From the NCBI GenBank assembly GCA_947396885.1, contig OX377206.1, forward strand, positions 85,929,960 to 85,993,959: a stretch of 64,000 bases of DNA, in the 5' to 3' direction. Positions 22,884 to 32,232 of the stretch are shown here, piece by piece. The notes beneath the pieces are model-generated. The model was not told the DNA's origin, did not search any database, and saw only the letters and a program-made list of their open reading frames with translations. Source of the stretch: Heligmosomoides polygyrus polygyrus. Its lineage: Eukaryota; Nematoda; Chromadorea; Rhabditida; Heligmosomidae. The translations under genes and the position numbers were made by a program. How positions within the stretch are numbered: position 1 is the first letter of the stretch; every line of letters begins with the position of its first letter.

Positions 22884-22949
22884 CTAGGAAGAGTATCTTC
22901 TATATATGTGTATATACATATGCTACAGAAGTCATTAGCGAAACTGTAC

Positions 22950-23017
22950 CGTTTGAAGGTCTTTCCGCACTGTTTGCACTCGAAGTGCTTGTCCACGGTG
23001 TGAGTGAACTGGTGCTG
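22950..23017 (-). CDS. pag-3: pag-3 exon: end of finger 1 and start of finger 2
   Basis: Acceptor tgttttag precedes 23017 and donor AAACG|gtacag follows 22950; the exon is 68 nt. It encodes [22 protein letters not shown] plus two bases of an Arg codon, in other words the two histidines of finger 1, a short linker and the two cysteines of finger 2. The [10 protein letters not shown] stretch is the GFI1/PAG-3 family signature. The intron upstream (23018-23253) contains a foldback element of about 120 bp and the intron downstream is 66 nt. Confidence 0.93.
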
Positions 23018-23065
23018 CTAAAACATAGGCCTTCTTAGTATATTCAGTACATGTCGCGTAGACGC

Positions 23066-23190
23066 ATCGTGTGGGTGCGGGAACGCGCCGCTGCTCCTAC
23101 CATAACACAAACTGAGCCGCACAGGCAGGGCACGTGATTGGCTACCGATGCTACGGTAGGAGCAACGACGTATTCCCGCACCCCGTGGTG
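23066..23190. repeat. Foldback element in a pag-3 intron
   Basis: GTGGGTGCGGGAACGCGCCG and, on the other strand, ACGGGGTGCGGGAATACGTC with TGCTCCTACC beyond form inverted arms of about 40 bp. The element fills half of the 236-nt intron that splits zinc finger 1. Confidence 0.7.
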
Positions 23191-23253
23191 TATCCTCGCA
23201 ACATCTATCGTATATTTCAAAAAAAAATATATTCATGAGGAAGCTCCGCTCAC

Positions 23254-23372
23254 CTCTAGCGCATTGTTTGAGGAGTAGACTTTTGTACATCTGAAGCATG
23301 GAAAGAGCCGCTCTCCAGAAGGAGATGGGCCTTCAAAGTAGCCGTGGGAAGCGGATTTGAGGCTGGCTTCTA
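23254..23372 (-). CDS. pag-3: pag-3 exon with first half of zinc finger 1
   Basis: Acceptor tgtttag precedes 23372 and donor GAG|gtgagc follows 23254; the exon is 119 nt and ends at a codon boundary. Its end encodes LFPCFRCTKVYSSNNALE. Joined to the next exon (QHQFTH...) this gives C-x2-C-x12-H-x3-H, a perfect C2H2 spacing. Finger 1 is thus split by a 236-nt intron exactly before its first zinc-binding histidine. This finger resembles GFI1 fingers less than fingers 2-5 do: the usual aromatic is Tyr and the DNA-contact helix reads SSNNALEQH. The exon was too short and too intron-split to appear as a simple open frame, so splice phase is the main evidence. Confidence 0.85.
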
Positions 23373-23430
23373 CTAAACAATAGCATGAAGCGAAGGAGAA
23401 AAGAAGACGTCGTCTTCAAATGGGATTTAC

Positions 23431-23607
23431 CGTGAGAATCAGGAGTACGCTGCGGTGAGGACAGCAGATTGAGCGTCGGCTGACGTAAACTACCCTGCCA
23501 TAAATTTGGAATCGCTGCCGAGAAACTTCCAGATATCAGGCCAAAGTCTGAGTTCATCGCCGGAAACAGCGGAGCGTACTGTTCGGCGAACCTCATCGGG
23601 AAGAGCG
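23431..23607 (-). CDS. pag-3: pag-3 exon upstream of the zinc fingers
   Basis: Acceptor ttgtttag precedes 23607 and donor CACG|gtaaat follows 23431; the exon is 177 nt and enters and leaves in phase 1. It encodes a Ser/Pro/Leu-rich linker (LFPMRFAEQYAPLFPAM..., ending SSPQRTPDSH) with no recognised domain. The intron to the next exon is only 58 nt, typical of nematodes. The phase-1 G at the end joins TA of the next exon to make a Val codon. This supports the next exon being 23372-23254 rather than a direct join to 23017, which would be out of frame. The linker probably precedes DNA binding as an unstructured regulatory part; that is inference. Confidence 0.82.
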
Positions 23608-23789
23608 CTAAACAATGTTATTAAAGACTGAAATTACACAGGTCATGAAAGCGTTTCTACCGCTCTTTGATTTTTTGTTGTTGCCAAAACTTTAAAATCA
23701 ACCTTAAAACCTCAAAATTTTGGTAACTGATCTGCTTAATAGTCTTTCCGTTCGTTTAAGTCAAATTAGTGGTTGCACAATGTCAACTG

Positions 23790-23979
23790 GGTCTATCCTA
23801 GTCGGGAGGGGGCAGCCGTAATGTGTCAATTGCGTTCGTCATTGCATATGTACTTCCCAACCACATCCCCTAAATTTAACCAAAAGCCCTCACGTAATAG
23901 GACAGCAGCTGAGACTGTCGTAGAATCTCAAGCAATTAATTGGAGAAATACTATATGCCCCCTCCGATTAGGATAGATA
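23790..23979. mobile_element. GGATCTATCCTAG-ended MITE, short form
   Basis: Ends GGTCTATCCTAGTCGGGAGG and TCTATCCTAATCGGAGGGGG (other strand). The interior (ttgtcattgcatatg, aagccctcacgtaat, aatctcaagcaattaattgg) matches the 29.3 and 37.3 kb copies: a shorter subfamily of about 190 bp. Confidence 0.68.
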
Positions 23980-24471
23980 GCAAGTACGATAGCACTTGAT
24001 GGCGTGCAGTAGTTTGATAGAGATATAATAGCTTGCGACCATTAACACTGTTAATTATTCCTACCTGGTGGCTGCAGACCACAAAAGGGCGTGACAGAAT
24101 ATCACAAGGCAACCAAAGATCTCTTATACAAACACAGTGAAGCTGGATTGGACAAAAGTCCTTTCTCGGGCAAAGCTGACTTCACAGAGACAAGATAGCT
24201 GGGTTTGTTAACCTCAAGTAAAGGGGAAGAAATCCTCGTGGGTATGCCGAGATACCCCCATAGGATCGTCGAGTATCCTCCAAATAGCAATATACCCAAA
24301 GGGTGGCTAAAGAAACAAGAAACATCGAATACCAGTGCTTAATACTGTGAGTGAATTGTTTGATTTATGTTGTCTGGTTCGAAGCGATCTCAGTTTTGAT
24401 TGTCAGTGTGCTATATCAGCGAACAAGCTACACAGGTAATGTGCAATTTGTTAAAGCATGATCAACTAAAA

Positions 24472-24695
24472 AGGGCGTATATGGCGCAGTCGCAGGTGAT
24501 GCCGGCTGCCGCGTGCACCCGATACCAGGTTCCTGGTTCGGATTTCCCCCATGCCAGCCAAGCCTTTCATCCCTCCTGATTACCACAAGTTCTATGGCCA
24601 AATACGCATTCAAAGCGCCCTCATGATGTTCCGTAGAAAATGCGTGGGGCATCCTAAAAAGGATGCGCCCTACTCTGCCCTCTATCCTATCGTGT
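24472..24695 (+). mobile_element. SINE-A with internal deletion
   Basis: Head atatggcgcagtcgcaggtg and tail region present, but about 75 bp between ccctcctg and accacaagttctatgg are missing. In pag-3 intron 1. Confidence 0.82.
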
Positions 24696-24699
24696 TATC

Positions 24700-24870
24700 G
24701 TCCCATCTTATTGGGGATGCCTATGTGTTTCTTCAAGCGTACAAGGTGCGTATGAGGTCATTATTGGAATATCGTACTCCTGCTTTTAATCCCCATGAAA
24801 GGAAAGTAATTGCTCTATTAGTAGAAAGAAAGTTCCAAGAAGGTGCAAATGAAAGTTAATGGTATGTATA
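24700..24870 (+). mobile_element. CR1/L2-like non-LTR reverse transcriptase fragment
   Basis: One frame reads LQAYKVRMRSLLEYRTPAFN followed by PHERKVIALLVERKF. This follows the pattern (Y K x Y V R P L L E Y x S x V W N P) near the end of CR1/jockey-like reverse transcriptases. It abuts the 3' end of a SINE-A copy. Only about 55 codons are recognisable. Confidence 0.5.
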
Positions 24871-25769
24871 CTAGTGTCCTTCGAGCACAGACAGAAATCT
24901 CAATTTTGGACTGCCCACGCCTTCATCTAGAAGAAAGCATAACGGCCTCCTGCTTTTTCACGAATTCACACACACCAGGAAAAAAGCATCAAACTCGCGG
25001 GTCTTGTGGCTTTGATGGAAATCAACACATAAGACAGTCCAATCAAGCACCGCGCTAGCATTGTTGGTTTGAAGTGTTGGCGTTTCTTTTTCACTCATAG
25101 GACACTGCCTTATTTGAAAGGCTTCGCAATAAGCATTTAATATTGCGCTGAAATGCCTTCAAGAAATTTCCAAGACTACACGTCAGTCTATGACACTGTT
25201 GCAGCCTTAAATTTCCTCCGTCAAATCGGTCAATGTGATCGAGTGTAATCGTTGGTGATTCCGGCACCTGGGTAGAATTTTTCAAGTTACAGGTATGCAG
25301 GAGTCTTTGCGTGTAGGATGCTGTCGCGGAGCAAGTCGAATGTTCCAGTGCATTACCAGATTTCTAAGCCCTCTCTACATACTAGTTACGTGTTTCAGAC
25401 TAGAAGTTGATGTCAATCGATTGATGATGAAAATGCAGGTTACAGTTGTATGACGAACTTTTTCCACCTTCGGTCCCTCACTACGGGGAGATGACCTGCT
25501 CATAAGCCCTCAGCTAGAAACGTTCGAAATTTCTATCGAATACGGTCGCCTTTGTTAGAATAGAAGCAGAGGTCAGCGAGCGTTCAACACACGATGAAAA
25601 TATTCGAACGCAGGCATTCACAGACTCACATACAATGTGGCTGTATCAAAAAAGGCCATCCTCGATTATGAAGCTGTCAGAGAACTGGCCAGTTAAGATT
25701 GGCATTGCTTAATAGAGATTTTCATGTTGATTAGAAGGATATGCTCGCAGTGAGCAAATATTGTATCAC
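24871..25769. other. pag-3 intron 1 sequence, nothing recognised
   Basis: Between a CR1-like fragment and an RTE fragment. Minor open frames only. Confidence 0.4.
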
Positions 25770-26545
25770 CTGTCACCTGTATCACCTGTCGTCCCGTTGA
25801 TCATCGACTTGCTCTAGCGGGCGCCAGCAGCGTCTCCATTCGTCCCTGTCTCGTGCCAGAGTGTTCCATGGATCCTCCTCGCTCGAGGGACACGAAGAGC
25901 GTCATAGCAGTCGTCCAGGGCTTTCACGAAGAAGTCCGACCAACGCGTTGGTGGGCGTCCTGGTGTTCTCTTGACATCCCGCGGAATCCAGTCGGTGACG
26001 GCTCTCGTCCAGCGGGTGTCTGCGAAGCGCATTACGTGGCCGGCCCACCTAATTTTCAACAACTTGGCCCACGCGACAGCGTCTCTGATCTTCGAACGTC
26101 GGCGAAGCTCGGAACTCCGGAGGCATTCTCTCAATTGCGTGAGTCGTGTCACTCCGAGCATCGTCCTTTCGATTCCACGCGGCGCGACGCTGATCGCGTG
26201 TTCATCCTGCTTTCGTATAGCCCAGGTCTTTGAGGCGTATATTAGGGCAGGAAGAACTGTGGAGTCGAATAGGCGGGCACGGAGTCGGACGTTCTTCGTC
26301 TTCTTCGCGACTTCTTCGACCCTCTTGAAAGCTCCCCAAGCCGTTCGTTTCCTCCTGATCAGCTCTGGCGCTAGGTCGTTGGCCATATTGACTTCACGAC
26401 CCAGATAGACGTAGCTGGAGCATTCCGAGATGTTCGTTCCGTTGAGCGTGAATGAAGCATCAGAAACTTGTCCGTTCCTCATGAACATCGCCTTCGCAAG
26501 GTTCAGCTGCAATCCAATATTGTATTCTTGTCTAATAATAACACA
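25770..26545 (-). pseudogene. RTE 3' fragment (RT end and C-terminal domain), same family as 50.4 kb
   Basis: Open from the NIGLQLNLAKAMFM motif to the end, closely matching the complete element including the IRWAGHVMRFADTRWTR block. The 3' tail is a (GTGATACAG)-type repeat at 25770-25798. Upstream of 26545 the similarity stops abruptly: a 5' truncation of the kind left by target-primed reverse transcription. It lies in pag-3 intron 1, antisense to nothing and in the same orientation as the gene. Confidence 0.88.
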
Positions 26546-27239
26546 AAGACTTTTGGCCGTTAGCGTGAGCATATATGACAACTTAATAAGCTGACGCATT
26601 TTAAGCAACGAAGGCCTGAGAACACAAACTTCGCGAAGGTTTGTATGTCTTCTGTTCGCTGACACAGTTGTACATACATAGGATGTAAGCACCCATCTCC
26701 TTGAAGAGGTCGACTGAAGCGGGAGAAATTTCGTTACACAACGGAAACTTGCGTTTTTGCATCACCAAATGCGTTTCAATAGAAGAGATACCTCGCGTTT
26801 AGCTTGATTTCCAAGGATGTGTATTTTATATGAAGCAACAACACAGGCTGAAGCCAGTGTGACTCGAAATCGACGGAGTTACTGCACACCTGTAGTTTCA
26901 GTTTTGTACTACGCAGGAGCATCCGGCGAACTTGGTAGAACTGCAAGACTCCTTGTGTGCTAGCCATAAGGCTTTAGAACGCGTTGTCCACTTGCCACAG
27001 TCTTGTACACTTTCCTTATCCTTAGATACGCTCCTACCATCGAGCTAAGCTCCCGTTTCTGCTGGACATTTCTGCCCTGTCCCCTTCCGTCCCTTCGTCA
27101 TTTCTCAGAAAAGTTCCACCACATCCCTGGCCATGATGATGCTCCTGTATTCGATGCGCTGCAACTCCGTCTCCATCAAGCCGAAGCTACTATTTTCAGG
27201 CGTGCAGCCGGCATGCGGCTTTCGTTTTTTGTTTTTCCC

Positions 27240-27440
27240 TCAATCTCCCGTCGTACGATTGCCTGAAGTAATTAAATCACGAAGCCAGGCGCTGACAGTA
27301 TACGGAGGCGAGAGCCATGATGCCTGCGGCCGCCGACGGCGCCGCTGCTCGGCTGCTGAGACTTCGCCACGCCCACTCGCGCTCGGAAAATCACGACTAC
27401 GGTAACGATGTGGGCACGAAATCACCACGAACAACTTCAA
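27240..27440. promoter_or_regulatory. Candidate intronic control region with three GFI1-type core sites
   Basis: This CpG- and GC-rich patch lies in pag-3 intron 1. It carries AAATCAC at 27274-27280 (as TTAAATCAC), 27388-27394 and 27419-27425, a TAATTA homeodomain-type core at 27270-27275 overlapping the first site, and GCCACGCCCAC at 27365-27375. The established GFI1 consensus is TAAATCACWGCA with an essential AATC core, and vertebrate Gfi1 represses its own gene. That this patch is an autoregulatory element or alternative promoter is inference. Confidence 0.35.
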
Positions 27441-27534
27441 ATGAGGGTACCGTGCCCACCAGCTGGCCAGCTGAAGAAGTCACTGCAGTAGCGTAAGGGT
27501 GTTGAAACCAACTGAAAGTTGTCAGTTGGTGTAT

Positions 27535-27850
27535 ATTGTGCCAAACGAGTTTCTAGGTGATTCTTTGTTTCGCAGGACCAGGCGTTTCGACTTCACGTCG
27601 CCTTAGGAGGCCCGAACGTGGTGGATAAGTTGACATTAGATGGCTTTTGAAGCAGGGATGGCAGATATCCTGAACGATGGTCTCTGCATATTCCGAAGAA
27701 ATAAGACGACGTTCTAGTGCTCATTTCTCACATTGCTCTGATATGTCGTCTGGAAGCGCAAGGTAATCTTATGCAGCACGTTCTGGCCTCCTAAGGCGAC
27801 GTAAAGTCGAAACGTCCAGCTGCGAAATGCCTCGTGTGACACAATATAGA
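27535..27850. repeat. Inverted pair of Penelope-type terminal segments
   Basis: 27535-27640 and 27735-27850 are inverted copies (tgtatattgtgccaaacgag / its partner; tttcgcagga...gtttcgacttcacgtcgcct). The GGCGACGTGAAGTCGAAACG text resembles the GACGA...GTCGAAACG signature of Penelope-like termini. No coding. Confidence 0.5.
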
Positions 27851-28159
27851 CTAACTGCAAAATTACAATGCCGAAGCTGCAAGAAATAGATGTTGGGAAT
27901 TACCAACCAGAGTAATACGCGTTAAGATGCAGCACATGGCGCAGGTGATCAGGAAACTCAAGCATATGCCTATTACACGAACAAGAACCACAACATAAGA
28001 CTAAAGTGTTCGAACAAAAAGCACCCGTAGATGTTATAGAAGTAGGAATAGCGTGGTTCCCCAACCTTCTCACTGACGGTAACGAACTGCAAAAGTTAAA
28101 ATATAAGCACATAAAAGAAGAAATGGTGGTAAAAGTGATGCAACGTTTAAAAGAAATTT

Positions 28160-28344
28160 GGTACTTATGAAGCAGAGGGCCCGTGGTGCCGTGGGGTTGC
28201 ATGCTAACATGTTAATGCGGCAACCCCACGGCACCCGGGGACCGGTGCTTCATAAGTAGCGGTCCCGTGGTGCCGTGGGGTTGCCGCGTTAACATGTTTG
28301 CCGGCAACCCCACGGCACCACGGGCCCTTTGCTTCATAAGTACC
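28160..28344. repeat. Two palindromes in tandem
   Basis: Two palindromic units (28160-28258 and 28259-28344) are each built from ACTTATGAAGC ends, GTGGTGCCGTGGGGTTGC arms and a central TAACATGTTA. Because unit 2 resembles unit 1 and each is self-complementary, several alternative hairpins are possible. In pag-3 intron 1. Confidence 0.75.
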
Positions 28345-28789
28345 AGAAATTTTATGCCTTACTAGTTGCAAGAACCGCATGCCGCCCGCTCTACAACCCA
28401 CTGGATTTAGTGTTTTGATTTTCTTCCAATGGTTAGTTACTGCTGGTTGTAGCCACTGTCTGTTGAATTGTATTGGCGTAAAGGTAAGCTGGCCCGGGCC
28501 AGAGAAAATCTACGTTATATCGAGAGTCGCGCTTTATCCGGAGGTGTTATAACGAGAGAGGACTGTATTAGTTTCAAGGTACCTGGCAGACGGCCTAAAT
28601 GGCTACGGAAACAAACCTGGACCGATACACATCTCGGGCGGGTCTATCAATAATTAAACCCGTGGGTATGCGGGTATGGGGTATAAAGGGTAGAGGTAAG
28701 ATAAGAGACAAAGACACAGACTTCATCGTGGGTATCTCTACTCGTATACCCGTCGGTTAGATCCGGCCAGCTTAGGTCCGGCCAGTAGC

Positions 28790-29130
28790 GATGTACGGCG
28801 TTGAGTGTTGACCTGCGATTAAGGAAGTTGAAACGCGCCTCAGCGTCATGGAGACGAAGATGCTGTGCTGGACGGCTGGAGTCACGCGCATGGACCGTAT
28901 CCGCTGAGAGGGCTCCCGAAGCAGCGATGGGCTGATACGTTACATACTTGAAAGTAGCTGGCGTCCACCCTGAGCTACCGCTGGATCGGGAAAGGTGGCG
29001 TCATGACACCAGAATAGCGGACCCCGCCATGAAGCGCGACAAACGCTGAAGAAGAAGAAGAAGAAGAAGAAGAAGAAGAAGAAGAAGAAGAAGAAGAAGA
29101 AGAAGAAGAAGAAGAAGAAGAAGAAGAAGA
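28790..29130 (+). mobile_element. 3' end of a different RTE-like element with (GAA)n tail
   Basis: Broken frames read VETRLSVMETKMLCW, then TAGVTRMDRIR and RERWRHDTRIADPAMKRDKR, the C-terminal pattern of another nematode endonuclease/RT family. It is directly followed by about 80 bp of pure (GAA)n at 29051-29130, presumably its expanded 3' tail. Only the last 260 bp remain. Confidence 0.6.
29051..29130. repeat. (GAA)n microsatellite
   Basis: About 80 bp of uninterrupted GAA trinucleotides at the 3' end of a LINE remnant. In pag-3 intron 1. Confidence 0.97.
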
Positions 29131-29248
29131 TACCCGCCGGTTAGACGGTGCTGAATCTGGCCACTGAGCTAAATTGGGAAAGGTGGCTCTACGGCACCAG
29201 AAAAGCCGGCTCCGCTGCGGGACTGGCGCTGAAGAAGGAGAAGAAGAT
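29131..29248 (+). mobile_element. Second copy of the (GAA)-tailed element 3' end
   Basis: After the (GAA)n run the sequence ctgagctaaattgggaaaggtggc...cggcaccagaaaagccgg...ggcgctgaagaaggagaagaag repeats the end of the previous unit in diverged form, again ending in GAA repeats. This is either a second insertion next to the first or a tandem duplication. Confidence 0.5.
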
Positions 29249-29257
29249 TAAACGAAT

Positions 29258-29449
29258 TATTCTAGTCAGGGGAGGGTAACTGTTAAGTGTGTTAAGTGCC
29301 AATTTTATCATTTCATGCCACACAACCATGTCCCTTGAACTTACATGAAAGCCCTCGCATGGTGGCACAGCAACTGGAGCTCTCGTAGAAACTCAAGCAA
29401 GGAATTGGAGGCGCAAATCACTACATGACCCTCCGATTATGAGAGATCC
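29258..29449. mobile_element. GGATCTATCCTAG-ended MITE, short form
   Basis: Interior tcatgccacacaaccatgtc, gaaagccctcgcatggtggc and gaaactcaagcaaggaattgg matches the 37.3 kb copy. The left end is reduced to ATTCTAGTCAGGGGAGGG. Confidence 0.62.
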
Positions 29450-29544
29450 GATTAAACTAATGTAGAACTGGTGTGCTGTTTCCTTCTTCTGGAGTGCGCC
29501 TACTCAGTTCTATTACAGATGGGTATTCATCTGTTATCACGTTT

Positions 29545-29870
29545 CTTTAGCTTGGCTTACGTTTCGCCTTCGTCAGAGCTTGAAAAAAATCGAAAAACAT
29601 TTGTGAAACTGTCCGTTCAAACACGATTCTATCCTATAGAGTGTTTTTCTTGAAGAAAGATTTTGACAACATCTAGCTTTACAGGCGTTCCTTCATAATT
29701 GCCATACTGGATCTTGTCCCTATCTCTCCATAAGATTATTCTGTAGGATGGAATGATGCTTGGAAGGACAGTTTCGTAAAGCTTTTCGATTTTTTCAGCC
29801 TCTGACGAAGGTGAGGTCGTCGAAACGTGGGCGGATTTAAATAATCGTGATAAGAACCTTGGCTAGCGGC
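29545..29870. repeat. Inverted pair of Penelope-type termini
   Basis: The left copy (minus strand) reads CTCTGACGAAGGCGAAACGT and the right copy (plus strand, 29789-29822) CTCTGACGAAGGTGAGGTCG then GTCGAAACGTGGGC. Flanks (cgattttttcagc...; cgaaactgtcc) also match in inversion. The hammerhead first box CTGACGA is intact here, but stem II is shortened in the left copy and poorly paired in the right one. Confidence 0.55.
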
Positions 29871-29879
29871 TCAGCAAAA

Positions 29880-30930
29880 CAACATCCCTATAAAGTCAAC
29901 ATGTCAAGGATTATTGAAAGTCGAACTTCACGAAGGTGCAAGACAACTGAATACGAGATGACCCACCTCCCCCTCTCACCCTCTCTCCCAAAGCAGCTTA
30001 GCTCCTGCTGATTCAATACGCAGGTGAAGTAAATCAAGGATGTGGCTTAAACATCCCTCTAGCTAGAGCTGTAGCAAGGAACAAGCATAAAAGAACTGGC
30101 ACAAAGAAAAGAAATTCTCAAAGAAGTTCCGCCAGACCGTTTGCAGTTCTATCGCTTCCAAAATACGCCGTGAGGTTGGTCGTACTGTACGCAGTCCCGT
30201 GACACACAATCGTGACATGTGATTGCGTACAGTAGGACTACGCAGTCCCGTGACACGTGTGGCCGGTTCAATGCGCGTATTCTTAGGGCATGTCGCAATC
30301 GAGCTAAAAGGATTCTCCAAGGTAAGTTATCATTGAGATTTTTTATGCTTTTTATTATGCTTTTTCGTCTCTACCATGTTGCTAGCACTACGTTTTCTAT
30401 ATTACGTTGTTTTGGATTTGCATGAAGTTTTTGCTTGCCCTGTAGAGGACTGCATGCTTCCCCCCTAACTCGCACAGGGCCCAACTGTGATGAAAGACTT
30501 GGAATGGGCCAGAAGACGAAGCTCGTTTGTTCCTCGTGAGTTCCATGGCAGTTGTTGAAGAAAATCAGCGAGATAAAAGGGAAGCGTTCGATGACAAAAA
30601 GCGACTCGCCTTACCTTCAGCGCTGTTTATCACGATGGCTGGATCTATCCAAATGGGAGAGAATAGCTCGCTCTGCATGTCCGTCAACGGCGGCAAAATT
30701 GAAAATAATCTATAGCACAGGGCCAATAGCTATGAGGGGACGGTGTGTTGCACTTTCCTACCAATCGCTCATCTATTCAGAACATTTTTACGAGATTTAT
30801 TTACCTTTGACACCCTCCTTCAAGCGCACGAGAGCAAGATTCGTGTTCAAAAATCATTTTTAAAACCATCTAGCAGGAGTCAGAAGGAGAAGCGCTAAGA
30901 TGGAAAATTGGTAAATTCGAAATTATATCC
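29880..30930. other. pag-3 intron 1 sequence with one palindrome
   Basis: Apart from the repeat at 30183-30258 and a C run with ccccctaactcgcac at 30460-30475 that resembles 11.3 kb, nothing is recognised. Confidence 0.4.
30183..30258. repeat. Palindrome with direct repeat
   Basis: TACTGTACGCA and TGCGTACAGTA (30183-30193, 30224-30234) form a stem; ACGCAGTCCCGTGACAC occurs at 30188 and again at 30240. In pag-3 intron 1. Confidence 0.6.
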
Positions 30931-30935
30931 ACAAA

Positions 30936-31112
30936 GGGCGCGTAGGGCGCAGTCGGAGGAGGTGCCGACTGTCGCAGTTCATGGTTGGATTTCCCGTCTA
31001 AGCCAACCAAGCTTTCCATTCCTCCGCGGTCGGTGAAATGGTACCAGATTTGTCTTCTCGGAAGGAAGATGCGCTGACGTGATCATCGGCTGGCTACCGC
31101 AAGACAGTAAAG
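30936..31112 (+). mobile_element. SINE-A, 3'-truncated copy
   Basis: Head gggcgcgtagggcgcagtcg and body to ggctaccgcaagacagtaaa; the tail is missing. First of three SINE-A copies in 800 bp, close to the first pag-3 exon. Confidence 0.78.
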
Positions 31113-31147
31113 CAACGACACTCAAAGCTGGTTAGCTACAAGGATAA

Positions 31148-31432
31148 GGAAGAAGGACATTGTCCCCTCAGTGTGTGGGCCATGCATTTTACATCCACAG
31201 GAGATAGTGGAGAAAATTTGATATATACAATGACTTGCAGTGGCCATCCGGTGAACAATTCAGTGCTTTATCTTTTCGTCCTTCCCGTCTAGTTTGGTTC
31301 TACTTCACGGTCCCCGGAGGGTTGGAAGGTTTTCTTGGTCTCGGTGGGAACCGAACTAAGGGGATGGGGATGTTCATCGTACACGCGACAGCAGGCGCCT
31401 TCTTGGACAGCGCTTCCACGCGCCCTTTGGGG
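31148..31432 (-). mobile_element. SINE-A, diverged copy
   Basis: Minus-strand copy with recognisable tail (gtgggccatgcattttacat), body (gtccccggagggttggaagg) and head (acgcgacagcaggcgcc). It forms an inverted pair with the next copy, so a transcript across both could fold back. Confidence 0.75.
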
Positions 31433-31447
31433 CTGTTGTATATCAAG

Positions 31448-31732
31448 AAGTAATAGCGCAGGCGGAGGAGGTACCGACTGTCGCATGCATCCGATACCAG
31501 GTTCTAGGTTCGGACTTCTCGCCCGGGACAACCAAAACTTCCATCCCTACTGGTATCATACTTCTCTGGGAAGATAATGCGCTGACTTGTTCATCGGCTA
31601 GCTGCAGGTCCACAGGCCAATATGGCCAAATACATCGCATTCAAACTACCTTCACTACATCCCCTAGAAGAAGAATGCGTGGCGCATCCGGTAACGGATG
31701 TAGCAACGCAGTCCTTTATCTTATTCCTTATT
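31448..31732 (+). mobile_element. SINE-A, moderately diverged copy
   Basis: Head aatagcgcaggcggaggagg, tail gaatgcgtggcgcatccggt and 3' end gcagtcctttatc are present; about 20 bp of the body (ggggtcggtgaattgg) is missing. Confidence 0.8.
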
Positions 31733-31903
31733 TATCAAGAAATAGTTGCAGTTGAGCTAACAATAACTTAAGCAGCTTCCCATTGATTGGGATATAGTTT
31801 GGTCTTAGATCGGCTATCGAGATGCATAAGTACAATGTCAAGGATTTGTTCGATTTTTCAGAGCCGCTGCCGCTGTACAGACGCAAAGATCACAGCTTCT
31901 CAC

Positions 31904-32232
31904 CTTGCTGGAAGACGGCGAGCTTCTGCTGAAACGCTAGTGTCGCTCCCAATCGTTGCCAGTCGAGCACGTCACGTCCGTACTTAACCACAAACTCGTT
32001 GGAAGTCATGGCTTTCTGCTTTTCAGCCAACAGATTGGCGACCGAGTAAACACTGCCACCGGCGGATGATTCGGGAACGAGATGCATCGCATACGAGCCG
32101 AGAGCGGACGGCACACTTCTCACACGTGATATGCGTTGACGGATCTCGTTAGAGTGCAGCAGATGCAGGCGGAGTGCTTCAGAAGACCTCCACTTCAGAC
32201 TGCAGGTCTTATTGAACAGTGCGAAACGAAAT
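31904..32232 (-). CDS. pag-3: pag-3 candidate 5' exon (N-terminal region)
   Basis: This open frame ends at donor CAG CAA G|gtgag in phase 1, which fits the next exon (CG CTC TTC) and gives FQQ-A-LFPMRF across the junction. The upstream boundary is the acceptor tttttccag before 32232; it could be a cis-splice site or a spliced-leader trans-splice site, as is common in nematodes. The first in-frame ATG is at 32087 (MHLVPESSAGG...). The frame also holds YSVANLLAEKQK and a Gln-rich end, LAFQQKLAVFQQ. No domain is recognised and no SNAG start (MPRSFLVK in vertebrate GFI1) is seen. An 8.3 kb intron separates it from the finger exons, so membership rests on phase, strand and open frame only. Confidence 0.6.

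Noticed and set aside
22766..23038. Plus-strand frame over the zinc-finger exons
   Set aside because: Shadow of the pag-3 exons on the opposite strand.
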